A DNA stretch of 51,957 bases from Pseudonocardiaceae bacterium YIM PH 21723 (GCA_003600225.1 QZFT01000054.1:1-51957), one strand, 5' to 3'. Positions 7,979-16,243 are shown, numbered from the stretch's first letter. Made by a program: numbers and translations. Notes: generated by a model not told the origin, from the sequence alone.

Positions 7979-8857
7979 GTGAACGCGTCGCTGAGCAAAC
8001 AGCGTGTCGCTCGCATCGTGGCCTTGGCGAACCAGAAGGGCGGAGTCGGGAAGTCGACTACCACGGCGCATCTGGCCCGCGCTGCTCAGCGCAAGGGCTA
8101 CCGGGTGCTGATCGTGGACGCCGACCCGCAGGGCAACGTCACCAGCGCGCTGATCGCCACGCCGCTGGAGCGCGACGAGAACAAAGAGGTTGTCCAGCTA
8201 ACGATCGCCGACGTGCTCATGCCGAGGCCGGCCGCGACCATGCGCGAGGTCATCGTGCCTACGATCTACGCGGCGACCGACAAGTACCCCGGCGTCGACC
8301 TGGTGCCCTCGGCCACCCAGCTAAGCATCGTCGAGGAGATGCTGGTCCCGCAGCACGACCGCGAGCTGATCCTGCGCAAGCGCCTGGCGCAGGTGGCGGG
8401 GGACTACGACCTGATCCTCATCGACTGCCCGCCCAGCCTCGGTCAGCTGACGGTCAACGCGCTCACCGCGGCGGAGTTCGTCATGGTGATCAGCCAGGCC
8501 GAGGTCTGGAGCACCGACGGCATCGACGCCATCCGCAAGACCATCCGGCACGTCCAAGGCCGGGTGAACCCCACCCTGGACTACGTCGGTGTGCTCATCT
8601 CGATGTGGGACCAGGGCACCGAAGAGGTCGGCCAGTCCCTCCGTAACAAGGCCGCGCTGGCCGACATCGCGAAAAACTTCCCCGAGGCGCCGATCCTGCG
8701 TCCCTTCATCCCCCGCCGTGTCAAGATCGGCCAGGCCGTGGAGGAAGGCACTCCGCTAGACCAGGTGCCCGCCTTGGGCATCCAGGTCATCGCTGCTGAT
8801 TACGGCACCCACGTCCAGACCATCATGGACAAGCCCCGGAAGGAACTGACCCCGTGA
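7979..8857 (+). CDS. parA: ParA-family partition ATPase
   Basis: This 292-residue protein has a deviant Walker A motif KGGVGKST (residues 20-27), Walker A' DADPQGN (about 48-54) and Walker B DLILIDCPPSLG (about 143-154). It lacks an N-terminal HTH, which places it with the smaller type Ib ParA proteins whose partner does the DNA binding. It drives segregation of the plasmid over the nucleoid. GTG 7979 has a perfect AGGAGG (7967-7972). Its stop overlaps the start of the next gene as GTGA. Confidence 0.95.
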   Translation: MNASLSKQRVARIVALANQKGGVGKSTTTAHLARAAQRKGYRVLIVDADPQGNVTSALIATPLERDENKEVVQLTIADVLMPRPAATMREVIVPTIYAATDKYPGVDLVPSATQLSIVEEMLVPQHDRELILRKRLAQVAGDYDLILIDCPPSLGQLTVNALTAAEFVMVISQAEVWSTDGIDAIRKTIRHVQGRVNPTLDYVGVLISMWDQGTEEVGQSLRNKAALADIAKNFPEAPILRPFIPRRVKIGQAVEEGTPLDQVPALGIQVIAADYGTHVQTIMDKPRKELTP

Positions 8858-9216
8858 CCAGCCCCGGGACCAGGCGTTCGAACCTCGCCGGGGCGCACCC
8901 CGCAGCAGGTCGCGTAGATGAGACCACCCAGGACGAACGGGCCGAATCGCCAGAACGACCCGAACAGCCCGCAGCGCCAGAACCTGTCAAGCCCAAGAAG
9001 CCGGCCAAGACGACGCTCACCGTGGACCCAGACGTGCTGGAAGAGGCCAAGGACGCGTACTGGATGAGCATGATCGCTGGTCAGCACACCACCTTCGCCA
9101 GCTACATGACCGCGGCGGTGGCTGCCTACAACGAGCGCACGCGGGAAGAACTCAACGGCGGTGCTCCGTTCCCGAAGCGGCCGAGCCGGAACTTGCCGAC
9201 CAACCCGCTGACCTGA
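8854..9216 (+). CDS. parB: ParB-like centromere-binding protein (ribbon-helix-helix type)
   Basis: This 120-residue protein has a disordered basic/acidic N-terminus (residues 1-50). A compact C-terminal domain follows (TTLTVDPDVLEEAKDAYWMS, then TTFASYMTAAVAAYNERTREE), resembling the small RHH ParB proteins of actinobacterial plasmids. It is translationally coupled to parA. Its own coding sequence contains further copies of the 9-bp repeats at 8,938-8,985, so part of the centromere is translated. The name is by position and fold, not by close homology. Confidence 0.8.
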   Translation: MTSPGTRRSNLAGAHPAAGRVDETTQDERAESPERPEQPAAPEPVKPKKPAKTTLTVDPDVLEEAKDAYWMSMIAGQHTTFASYMTAAVAAYNERTREELNGGAPFPKRPSRNLPTNPLT

Positions 9217-9250
9217 GGCGCCAGAACGACCCGCACGACCAGAACGCTCA
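8938..9250. repeat. 9-bp centromere-like repeats inside and after parB
   Basis: CCAGAACGA-type units recur at 8,950-8,985 within parB (they encode its ESPERPEQPAAPEP segment) and again at about 9,220-9,246 between parB and the convergent gene. With the upstream cluster this gives three repeat clusters around and within parAB. Confidence 0.7.
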
Positions 9251-9267
9251 TCGGCGCCGGGAGTGGG

Positions 9268-9585
9268 TCAGCTGGTGCTGGCCTGCTGCAGGGCGTTGAG
9301 TCGGGCCGTCAACTCGGCTTTCTGCTGCTCGATCAGCTGCTGGGCGACCTGTTGAGCCTGCTGTGCCCCGGCGGTCAGCAGTGCCGATAGCGCAACATGC
9401 CGGGGGACCTCCTCACCGAGCACGGCCAGGACCTGGACGACCGCCGCGTCGATCGCGTCTGCGGCGTCCCGGGTGACGTAGTACGACTGGCGGCTCATGC
9501 CCTCGGGGTCGGTGCTCCGGGCAGCTTTCTCGGCCGGCGCCTTGCGGGTACGGGGCTTGGCGGAGGTCTTCTTGCTCGTGGCCAC
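9268..9585 (-). CDS. Small ribbon-helix-helix-like DNA-binding protein
   Basis: This is a 105-residue protein read from GTG 9585, which has GGAG six bases before it (AAGGAGCCGAAG). A longer frame from 9663 would translate an operator and is rejected. It has a Lys/Arg-rich tail (MATSKKTSAKPRTRK) followed by MSRQSYYVTRDAADAIDAAV, a typical RHH beginning, then a Gln-rich helix. It is convergent with parB and may be a second centromere or operator binder, in the manner of ParG or omega-type proteins. Confidence 0.7.
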   Translation of the reverse strand: MATSKKTSAKPRTRKAPAEKAARSTDPEGMSRQSYYVTRDAADAIDAAVVQVLAVLGEEVPRHVALSALLTAGAQQAQQVAQQLIEQQKAELTARLNALQQASTS

Positions 9586-9633
9586 CTTCGGCTCCTTCGC
9601 GACAGCGTCACCAGGTCGTTGATCAGCGTAGGT

Positions 9634-9682
9634 CCATACCTGTGTGTACTTCGAGTACAACACCCGAATACCTGTGTATTCA
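9634..9682. promoter_or_regulatory. Operator region: TGTAC-N5-GTACA palindrome flanked by ATACCTGTGT repeats
   Basis: TGTAC-TTCGA-GTACA occupies 9645-9659. It is bracketed by two direct copies of ATACCTGTGT (9637-9646 and 9668-9677). It lies between the divergent genes at 9,585(-) and 9,820(+). A related palindrome lies at 11,081-11,099, just after the regulator gene, suggesting autoregulation by that regulator. Confidence 0.65.
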
Positions 9683-9819
9683 TCAGGCGATCACGGGCAA
9701 CGGCAGCAAGTGCGCGATGGCTTTTCTACGCGCGCGATCGGCGGCCTCGGACAGTTCATCCTTGGTGAGTACCGTGGCTATAGGAACCGCGTCACCGACG
9801 AGGCTCGAAGGTGGGCAGC

Positions 9820-11046
9820 ATGGACATCGAGGACCGGCACATCGGTACCCGCGTCCGGGAGATCCGCACCTGGCGTGGAATGACGCTGGAGGAGACCGCG
9901 GGACTCGCCGGCATTTCTTTCGGCTACCTCGGACAACTCGAACGCGGGCTGAAACCCGTCTCGACCCGCCGGGTCCTGGAAGCCCTGGCCTGGGCTCTAA
10001 GGGTCGCGCCGTCCGAGCTGACGATGGCGCCGTGGACTTTCAGCGACACGACCGCGGCCCACACCCACGGCAGCGTGGTGCAGCTGGAAGAGGCCATGGA
10101 GGCCACCGAGCTGGGCGAGGACCCCGGTGTCCCGGTCCGCGACTGGGCGGCGATCGCCGCCGACGTGCGGCGCCTGGTCGACCTGATGCACATCTCCGCT
10201 GACTACTCAGCTCAGGGCGAGATGGCCCCTGGCCTGCTGTTCGAGCTGCATGGCGCCTACGTACGCTACCCGCAGCACCGCCGCGAAGTGCTGCTCGGGC
10301 TGATCCACGCCTACTCCAGCACCGCCTGGCTGACCAAGCGTTTCGGCCGTGGCGGCACGCCGACCCTAGCTGCACGGCTTGCCCAGAAGGCGGCTCAGCG
10401 CCTGGAGTTGCCCCAGTGGCTTGGCTATGCCGCGTGGCTGCGCTGCGATGCGGCCGGCGGGTTGTCCCGCAAGACCCAGTACAAGCGCGCGGTCGAGACC
10501 GCCGACCAGCTCTCCGGCACGATGAACGACCCGGAGGTTGTCCAGTCCGCCGGGATGCTGCACCTGTCCGCCGCCCTGGCCGCGGCCTCGTTGGAGAACC
10601 ACGATGACGCCCAGGTCCACCTGAGCGAGGCCTCCGAGCTTGCGAGCCGGATGGACAGCCCGGTGGGCACCTTCGCGCACATGTGGTTCGGCACCGCGAA
10701 CGTCGGGGTCTGGACCACCTCGATCCACACCGAGTGGGGAGAGGGCGGCAAGGTCGCCGAGATCGCGGCCGCCGTACCGATCGAGGCGATCCCGAGCCCG
10801 AGCCGCAAGGCGGAGTTCTTCGCCGATTGGGGCCGCAGCCTCATGACCGAACGTGCCACCAGCGAGAAGGGCCTGAAACTGCTGCTCCAGGCCGAAGAAC
10901 TGGCGCCGCAACGGATCCGACGCGATGTGTTCGTCCGCGAGGCTGTCAGCGACTCGCTGCGCATGGCCCGGCGGGACGCCGGTGGCCGGGAACTGCGTGG
11001 GCTGGCCTGGCGGATGGGCATCTCGCCGCAGCCGGTCACCTCTTGA
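9820..11046 (+). CDS. XRE-family regulator with C-terminal TPR-like helical domain
   Basis: This 408-residue protein (counted from ATG 9820; GTG 9811 is an alternative three codons earlier) has an HTH at about residues 7-65 (IGTRVREIRTWRGMTLEETA, ISFGYLGQLERG). About 300 residues of paired helices rich in Ala and Leu follow, resembling TPR-type sensor domains of actinomycete regulators. Palindromes of one class flank the gene (9645 and 11,081). It probably controls the divergent 9,268 gene and the downstream 11,133 operon. Confidence 0.85.
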   Translation: MDIEDRHIGTRVREIRTWRGMTLEETAGLAGISFGYLGQLERGLKPVSTRRVLEALAWALRVAPSELTMAPWTFSDTTAAHTHGSVVQLEEAMEATELGEDPGVPVRDWAAIAADVRRLVDLMHISADYSAQGEMAPGLLFELHGAYVRYPQHRREVLLGLIHAYSSTAWLTKRFGRGGTPTLAARLAQKAAQRLELPQWLGYAAWLRCDAAGGLSRKTQYKRAVETADQLSGTMNDPEVVQSAGMLHLSAALAAASLENHDDAQVHLSEASELASRMDSPVGTFAHMWFGTANVGVWTTSIHTEWGEGGKVAEIAAAVPIEAIPSPSRKAEFFADWGRSLMTERATSEKGLKLLLQAEELAPQRIRRDVFVREAVSDSLRMARRDAGGRELRGLAWRMGISPQPVTS

Positions 11047-11080
11047 TCGGCTTGACCTCTACCGGGTGATCCGACAGTCG

Positions 11081-11100
11081 TTTGTACCTGGAGTACAAAA
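11081..11100. promoter_or_regulatory. TTTGTAC-N5-GTACAAA operator
   Basis: TTTGTAC (11,081-11,087), CTGGA, GTACAAA (11,093-11,099) is a perfect 7-bp-arm palindrome. It is related to the site at 9645-9659 and lies 33 bp before the next gene start. Confidence 0.65.
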
Positions 11101-11132
11101 CCGGAGATACATCGCTCATAGCGTGCTGTGCC

Positions 11133-11471
11133 ATGCGCGGAGAACGACGACAGCAGCAGCGGAGGGACGCCCCGGGCGCCTCGTCCACCGTGCTGACCGT
11201 GGTCGTCGCGCGACGCGGCGGCTGGCGGACGAGGCCGCAGTACAACCGGTGGACGGACGCGGCCGGCGCTGACTTGGTCGTGCGGGCACGGGTACGGCAA
11301 ACCGGTGTGGATCGAGGCCGCGGCGCCCTGCGCACCAACCAGGGCGCCGTCGGTACCGTCGTGGAGCTGCGCAAGTCCCGCCTGGCCGTCCAGTTCGACG
11401 GCCAGGCCGACGTGCAGTACCTGTGGCCGCACCTGGTGACCCTTCTGCAGGCACCGGAGACGAGTTCATGA
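11133..11471 (+). CDS. Small protein with SH3-like C-terminal segment
   Basis: This is a 112-residue product if translation starts at ATG 11,133. The open frame extends upstream through the operator, so an upstream start is rejected. The first half is Arg-rich. The second half (NQGAVGTVVELRKSRLAVQF, then DVQYLWPHLV) has the strand pattern of a KOW/SH3-like barrel. Function is not recognised. It overlaps the next gene by ATGA. Confidence 0.6.
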   Translation: MRGERRQQQRRDAPGASSTVLTVVVARRGGWRTRPQYNRWTDAAGADLVVRARVRQTGVDRGRGALRTNQGAVGTVVELRKSRLAVQFDGQADVQYLWPHLVTLLQAPETSS

Positions 11472-11650
11472 CCGGGGCCTTCGACCTGAGGTTGCTCGCC
11501 ACGATGCGCAGCCTGCTGAAGGACTCCGAGACCAACCCGGAGGCCGCGAGTTCCCTCTACGAGGTCTTGGTCGGCCAGCACGGTGTGCAGGCCTGCCGGG
11601 CAGCCCTCTTGACCGTGTCCTCCGAGGCAGCCGAGTTCTTCGACTCCTAG
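11468..11650 (+). CDS. Small helical protein of unknown function (60 aa)
   Basis: The ATG overlaps the stop of the preceding gene. The product is predicted to be almost all helical (FDLRLLATMRSLLKDSE, SSLYEVLVGQHGVQACRAAL). No family is recognised. Coupling implies a function shared with the 112-residue protein. Confidence 0.65.
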   Translation: MTGAFDLRLLATMRSLLKDSETNPEAASSLYEVLVGQHGVQACRAALLTVSSEAAEFFDS

Positions 11651-11743
11651 CCCCCCGACGCCACCGCATCCCCGAGCGGTGGTCTCCGCTCAGGTTCCCG
11701 ACCAGGGCAAAGGCAAGCAATGCCTGAGCGGATCGCCCGAGAC

Positions 11744-11787
11744 GGGGCCGGAACCTCCACACTCCCCCGAAGCGAGGTTCCGGCCCC
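11744..11787 (+). terminator. Strong hairpin after the 11,133-11,650 operon
   Basis: GGGGCCGGAACCTC (11,744-11,757) pairs perfectly with 11,774-11,787 across a 16-nt loop. There is no T run, as is common for high-GC terminators. It lies between an operon end and the next gene's ribosome-binding site. Confidence 0.65.
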
Positions 11788-11847
11788 CGGCGCCGTGTTC
11801 ACGTCCAGCGGACCGGCTGACAGACAACGGCCGGAGACAGGAGAGTG

Positions 11848-12282
11848 ATGACCGAGCAGAACCTCGCCGACCCGAACCGGATCTACCACGGCCTGGGCGA
11901 ACCCGACGAGCACCGAGGCCGGCCGATCGTCGTGGAGGCAGGTGGAGGCGGCCCGACCGAACGAGAGCGGGCCATCCTGCTGTACCGCCTGGTCACCGGC
12001 ACGGACGATGAATGCGGGCCACACAGCTTCTTCGTCGGCTACGAGGGAACCGGCCCGCACCAGGCGGCCAGGGCCATCCTGCTCGACGCCCTCGGCCAGA
12101 CCACCGGGTCGGTGCACATCGATCTGGAAACCGCGTTCGTGCACGACGTCCTGTCCCACCTCCCAGCCGAAGGTGAGTGGCATCTGCACCGCCGGGCGAT
12201 CCTGCGCTGGGTCCTGGGATGGTGCGTAGAGATGGGCATCGACCCACCGGAGGTCATGCGTCCGATCAGCGCCACCAGATAG
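11848..12282 (+). CDS. Unknown protein (144 aa)
   Basis: ATG 11,848 is preferred to GTG 11,845 because AGGAG (11,839-11,843) sits too close to the latter. The sequence has a Gly-rich turn (EAGGGGPTERERAILLYRLV) and a helical C-terminal half (AARAILLDALGQTTG, RRAILRWVLGWCVEMGIDP). It ends two bases before a long bidirectional hairpin. I do not recognise the family. Confidence 0.65.
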   Translation: MTEQNLADPNRIYHGLGEPDEHRGRPIVVEAGGGGPTERERAILLYRLVTGTDDECGPHSFFVGYEGTGPHQAARAILLDALGQTTGSVHIDLETAFVHDVLSHLPAEGEWHLHRRAILRWVLGWCVEMGIDPPEVMRPISATR

Positions 12283-12284
12283 AC

Positions 12285-12350
12285 CTGCCCGTACATGTCC
12301 GCACCCCGCCCAAGTTGCTGTACGGGCGGTGTGCGGACATGTACGGGCAG
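12285..12350. terminator. Bidirectional terminator with nested stem
   Basis: CTGCCCGTACATGTCCGCAC (12,285-12,304) pairs perfectly with 12,331-12,350. Inside it CCGCCC and GGGCGG form a second stem. It lies between convergent genes ending at 12,282 and 12,370. Confidence 0.8.
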
Positions 12351-12369
12351 TCTTCTCCGGACGTGGTAC

Positions 12370-12705
12370 TCAGACCCGGGCGGCCAGGCTGTACTCCTGC
12401 TTGCGGGCCGTCCACTGCTCCAGCGCGGCGGTCAGCCGGGCCTGGCGCCGCCGCGAGCCGAAGTGGCGCTCGGACTTGAGCCAGACGCAGATCGCGGTCG
12501 TCGCGGTGTACACCGCGCTCCAGGACTCCACGGCGATCAGCTTGTCGACCCGGCGGCACGCGTCGCGGTAGGTGCGCTCGTCGACCACCACGACCGGCCG
12601 GTGCAGCGGCCGGTGCGGCTCACGCAGCCGGTCCCACGTGATCGCGGCGCCCACGACCAGCACGACCGCGGCCGGGGTGAGAACGGCCATCAGGTACGGG
12701 TTCAT
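12370..12705 (-). CDS. Small single-pass membrane protein
   Basis: This 111-residue protein has an N-terminal hydrophobic segment (residues 3-24, YLMAVLTPAAVVLVVGAAI), then a soluble basic region with helix RTYRDACRRVDKLI and a C-terminal tail RRRQARLTAALEQW. A GGAGG-like sequence precedes the ATG at 12,705. The family is not recognised. It is separated from the upstream minus-strand gene by 24 nt and is probably in its operon. Confidence 0.65.
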   Translation of the reverse strand: MNPYLMAVLTPAAVVLVVGAAITWDRLREPHRPLHRPVVVVDERTYRDACRRVDKLIAVESWSAVYTATTAICVWLKSERHFGSRRRQARLTAALEQWTARKQEYSLAARV

Positions 12706-12729
12706 CGGTCCTCCAGTCGTTGATTCAGG

Positions 12730-13425
12730 TCAGAAGGCATAACGGGCGATGTGGTTGCCGCCGTTGAGAACGTGGTTGTAGTGCGTCGCCAGCCGTTGGT
12801 GCGCGGCGTCTTGGTCCCCGGTGAGCATGATCTTGCCGGTGGCGCCGGTGAGCCTCTCGCCTAGAAGGTCGATGTCGGCCCGCAGCTGCTTGTCCTCGGG
12901 CCGCAGCACGGCCATCAGCTTCAAGAACGGCGCGATCCGCCCCGCCCGGGAGTTTGGTGCCTGCTGGTGAGGCCAGAGTGTCGGGTCGACGTCCAGTTCC
13001 TCCAGCAGCTCGGCAACATCCTCCAGACGCTTGCGTTCCCACGGGCTACTCACCGCGGATCGCTCGGTGGGGGAGTCGGCGAGGACGAACTGCTGGATCG
13101 TCCGGTCTACCAGGGTCAGGTCGAACATCTCCAGCTCGACCGGACGCAGCGGCAGATACTCGAAACGCCCGTCCGGCGCGTACAGCTGCGGCTCGGACGT
13201 CGGCCGGTCGTCGCGGTGACTGGCATCCATCACCGGCCGTGCGGCGTCCTGGATCCGCCCGACCGCGTCCAGCGTCATGCGGCCGGCCAACGGCACCGGC
13301 AATACCCACGGCTCTGGCTCCTCGGCTGAGTCCTCCTCGGTGAGGGCCAGGCGCAGCAGCACCTCCTCGGCCTGGAGCAGCAGCCCCCAGAACTCGCCGT
13401 CGTCGGGTAGCAGGTAGACGGCCAT
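12730..13425 (-). CDS. Unknown protein (231 aa)
   Basis: The ATG at 13,425 is chosen because GGGAG precedes it. The frame runs to 13,455 but without a better start. The sequence is acidic in the middle (LALTEEDSAEEPEPW) and the C-terminal half is helical (KRLEDVAELLEELDVDP, KQLRADIDLLGERLTG). No domain is recognised. Its promoter region contains one of the 24-bp boxes (13,495-13,518). Confidence 0.65.
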   Translation of the reverse strand: MAVYLLPDDGEFWGLLLQAEEVLLRLALTEEDSAEEPEPWVLPVPLAGRMTLDAVGRIQDAARPVMDASHRDDRPTSEPQLYAPDGRFEYLPLRPVELEMFDLTLVDRTIQQFVLADSPTERSAVSSPWERKRLEDVAELLEELDVDPTLWPHQQAPNSRAGRIAPFLKLMAVLRPEDKQLRADIDLLGERLTGATGKIMLTGDQDAAHQRLATHYNHVLNGGNHIARYAF

Positions 13426-13494
13426 CGCGTGCTCCCTTTCTCGTCGAGGCCACATCGTGCAGCGCGGAAGCCGCCTGCGTCACCTCATCACGGG

Positions 13495-13569
13495 TACGTC
13501 AAACGATTGTTTGCCGTACTAGAAGCGACTCTACATCCTCCGTACCCGGGTATGGGAGAGGTATACACG
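13495..13569 (+). promoter_or_regulatory. Compound promoter element: 24-bp box copy 2 plus GGGTATGGG-N4-GTATACACG
   Basis: TACGTCAAAC-GATT-GTTTGCCGTA occupies 13,495-13,518. Exactly 29 bp later GGGTATGGG-AGAG-GTATACACG occupies 13,548-13,569. The same two elements, same order and same 29-bp spacing occur on the minus strand at 29,316-29,245. TTGCCG (13,511-13,516) and TACATC (13,532-13,537) could be weak -35 and -10 sequences at 15 bp, matched by TTCCCG and TACACC at the other locus. Confidence 0.65.
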
Positions 13570-13699
13570 TGTGGAGGCATCGGTGATGTCGACCGAGGAT
13601 GGCCCGGATGGCGCAGCGGATCTTTTCTTCTGAGGGGAGTTCGCTCGGTCCTTCGCCATCGAGTGATGGATCTTTGATCTTTCTCTGATGGATTACAGC

Positions 13700-13808
13700 T
13701 CACTCTGAGCTGAACGTAGGGATCAGAGTGAGCTGAACGTGGGCTCACGCTGAGCTGTATGCGGATGGCGATCCGGCGGCATGGAGGGATCAGCCCGAGC
13801 TGAACGCG
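13700..13808 (+). repeat. Four GAGCTGAACG-type direct repeats with ~22-bp phasing
   Basis: TGAGCTGAACGT (13,706), GTGAGCTGAACGT (13,729), CTGAGCTGTATGC (13,750) and CCGAGCTGAACGC (13,795) are spaced about 23, 21 and 45 bp, roughly multiples of two helical turns. They lie ahead of a tyrosine recombinase and could be arm-type recombinase sites or an operator array. Confidence 0.6.
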
Positions 13809-14084
13809 TCGTAAGCTGATCCTGTTCATGATCGGGACTGGCGTGGGTGGCCGCCGACCAGGCCCGGACCCAACCATCTCCGCGTGGTGATCTTCGGACC
13901 TGAATCCGCCCACACGTCCCGGAGCCCCGGTGATCACCTTCTCCTTCACCAAGGTCATTTCAGGCCGTCTCGCGGCCTTTCAGCGGTCTTTAATCGCCGC
14001 GTTGAAGGCTTTTTCATCTCACGACAGCGCGGCGGCCGCCGTTTCCCCGGTCCGCGCCGGTCTCCGTCCGTGCGGAGCACCGCG

Positions 14085-15482
14085 GTGAGCCGGGCCCGCG
14101 TCGAGCAGCTGGCCGCCCAGGCCGCCGACCTCGGTATCCCGGCCGGCGCCACCGAGGTGGTGACCGCGTGGCTGGGGGAGCAGTACGTCCGCTCGGTCCC
14201 CACCGGCGGCAGCTACGCCTCGGCCATGTCCCGCTACCTGGCCTGGTGCGCGGCCGAGGACATCGACCCGCTGCTGATCAACCGCATGGCCGCCGGACGG
14301 TTCGCCAGCTACCTCGGTGAAATGACCAGCGACCACACCGGCCGGGAGCTGTCGGACTCCTACCGCAGCACCATCACCACCGCCTGCACCCGGCTCCTGG
14401 AGTACGCCGTCGCCGTGGAGGCCCGCCCGGACCGCGGCTCGAACCCGTTCGCCTCGGTGCCCCGGCCCCGCGTCTACCGCAAACACCGCGCCGGACCCCG
14501 CCTGGCGTTCGGCGACGTCGCCCGCCTGGTCCTGGCCGCCCGCGCCGACCACGTCCTGGGCGGCACCCTGGGCAAGACCATCGTCGGCGCCCTCATGCTC
14601 ACCGGCATCCGCCCCGCCGACCTGTGCCGCCTGGACGAGGACCAGGCCGTCGACGACGGGCACGGTGGCTACGAGCTGCGGCTCACGGTCAAGCGCGGTA
14701 AACCGCTCACCCGGTGGCTACCCCCGCAGGTCGCCGCCGACCTCTACACCTACAAGGCCCGCCACCGGATCGCGGCCGATGTGCCCGAGGGCCAGGCCCA
14801 GCCGCTCCTGGTGCACCCGAAATTCCGGCGCCGGATCACCAAGGACGACGTGCTGCGCCTGGTCAAACGCTGCGCTGCCCGTGCCGAGCTGGACATCGGC
14901 GCCAGCCTGACCGCCCGCGAATTCCGCAGCCTCTGGCAGACCACAGCCAGCGTGAACAACATCAGCCTGGAGGACCGGCAGACCGCCGCCGGCCACGACG
15001 ACCCGCGCACCACCCAGGGCTACGACCTCACCGCCTGGACCCGCGACCGCGACCCCTCGATCAAGCTGGCCGCCCTGATCGAGAACTACCCGTCCGAAGA
15101 ACTCGCGATCCCGCTGGCCTGGGCCACCGCGACCGGCCGCCGCGACTCCGGCGGCAAGAACGAATGCGACTGCGTCCCGGCCTGGGGCAACCTGCTGGTC
15201 TGGCTCGGAGACATCCACCCCGACCTGCAGCAGACCGCGAGGGCCGTGCCGGTCGAGGACTGGCCACCGGGAGTCATCACACTGCCGTCCGCGTTCTGCC
15301 CCGCCTGCCACGCCCGCTACCCAGGCCCGTACCGGGTCACCGCGATCCCCGGTAACCCCGACAACCTGAAACAGGACCTGCTGGACCACGAGCTGGGCCA
15401 GCGCCACCTGTACCCGGGGGCGATGGCCGGCCGCGACGAACGCCGCCGCCAGCACGACGAGCAGACCGGAACAGCCGCATGA
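14085..15482 (+). CDS. Divergent tyrosine recombinase with C-terminal Cys cluster
   Basis: This is a 465-residue protein from GTG 14,085 (CGGAG at 7 nt). The frame is open to 13,884 but the extra part is non-coding in character. The N-terminal core-binding region includes SYASAMSRYLAWC. The catalytic region has Arg in LTGIRPADLCRL, then LTAREFRSLWQTT where the usual HxxR is RxxR, then AGHDDPRTTQGYD with His and the likely nucleophile Tyr. A C-terminal extension of about 120 residues has CDC and CPAC pairs that could bind zinc. The ATGA overlap couples it to the next gene. Confidence 0.8.
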   Translation: MSRARVEQLAAQAADLGIPAGATEVVTAWLGEQYVRSVPTGGSYASAMSRYLAWCAAEDIDPLLINRMAAGRFASYLGEMTSDHTGRELSDSYRSTITTACTRLLEYAVAVEARPDRGSNPFASVPRPRVYRKHRAGPRLAFGDVARLVLAARADHVLGGTLGKTIVGALMLTGIRPADLCRLDEDQAVDDGHGGYELRLTVKRGKPLTRWLPPQVAADLYTYKARHRIAADVPEGQAQPLLVHPKFRRRITKDDVLRLVKRCAARAELDIGASLTAREFRSLWQTTASVNNISLEDRQTAAGHDDPRTTQGYDLTAWTRDRDPSIKLAALIENYPSEELAIPLAWATATGRRDSGGKNECDCVPAWGNLLVWLGDIHPDLQQTARAVPVEDWPPGVITLPSAFCPACHARYPGPYRVTAIPGNPDNLKQDLLDHELGQRHLYPGAMAGRDERRRQHDEQTGTAA

Positions 15483-16045
15483 CCGGCAAGCAGGCCTGGG
15501 ACCTGTCCCCGCAGGAACGCAGACCGGGGGAGACCCACGAGCAGTTCGACTGGTGGCAACACTGGCGCGACGACTTCCGCCGCTCCATCCCACGCACCAC
15601 CGCCCGGTTCGACGCCACCAAGGCCCGAGTGCGGCGGGCCAGCGAGAAACACCAGTGGCAGGCACGCCTGGCCCAGTGGAAAGCCCAGAACGCCCAGGCC
15701 ACCCGCCAAGCGGTCGCCGAACTGATCGAGGCCTCGCTGGTGCCGTTCACCCGCAGCTTCAGCCGCATGGCCGTGCACGCCGCCACCGCCGACCTGTCCC
15801 GCGTCGGCCCGGTCCAAGCCGCCACCGCCGCCACCACCGTGCTCAAGGTCCTGATCGACCCGCAGTACCGCCAGTTCGTTACCGACCTGAACAAGACCGC
15901 CAACGACCCCGAACTCGACGTGCTGGACCTGGTCCTGGACCAGCTGAAGGCCGACCATCCCGAGGCGCACGATGCCGTCCTGACCAACCTCAGCCGCACC
16001 GTCGCGCGAGCCACGAACGGAGAAACCACAGGTCATGCGATGTGA
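15479..16045 (+). CDS. Unknown protein coupled to the tyrosine recombinase (188 aa)
   Basis: This basic, Trp-rich N-terminus (GETHEQFDWWQHWRDDFRRS, HQWQARLAQWKAQ) is followed by helices. It bears a slight resemblance to terminase small-subunit-type helix bundles, but the match is weak. The ATG overlaps the recombinase stop, so it may be a directionality or accessory factor for that enzyme. No excisionase family is recognised. Confidence 0.65.
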   Translation: MTGKQAWDLSPQERRPGETHEQFDWWQHWRDDFRRSIPRTTARFDATKARVRRASEKHQWQARLAQWKAQNAQATRQAVAELIEASLVPFTRSFSRMAVHAATADLSRVGPVQAATAATTVLKVLIDPQYRQFVTDLNKTANDPELDVLDLVLDQLKADHPEAHDAVLTNLSRTVARATNGETTGHAM

Positions 16046-16059
16046 GAGAACTGCGAACG

Positions 16060-16099
16060 CTGCGAACGTTCGCAGGGACGGGTCACCCGGACCCGTCCC
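16060..16099 (+). terminator. Palindrome and GC hairpin after the recombinase operon
   Basis: A 16-bp palindrome CTGCGAACGTTCGCAG (16,060-16,075) abuts a 10-bp stem GGGACGGGTC (16,075-16,084) / GACCCGTCCC (16,090-16,099) with a 5-nt loop. The second is a likely terminator. The first could instead be a protein-binding site. Confidence 0.6.
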
Positions 16100-16243
16100 T
16101 ACCGTCCCGCGGGGGCCTCAGGAGCCCGTTCCCAGGCGGCGCCGATGGGACGGCTGAGCTGTCCACGCAGGTCAACGGCAGGACACAAGGCAGTCCGTCC
16201 CACCGACGGGACACCCCGCCCAACAGCCGTCCCCAGCCCCGTG

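Noticed and set aside
7459-8646. A 395-residue plus-strand frame overlapping parA
   Set aside because: It is the out-of-frame shadow of parA extended through the 9-bp repeats.
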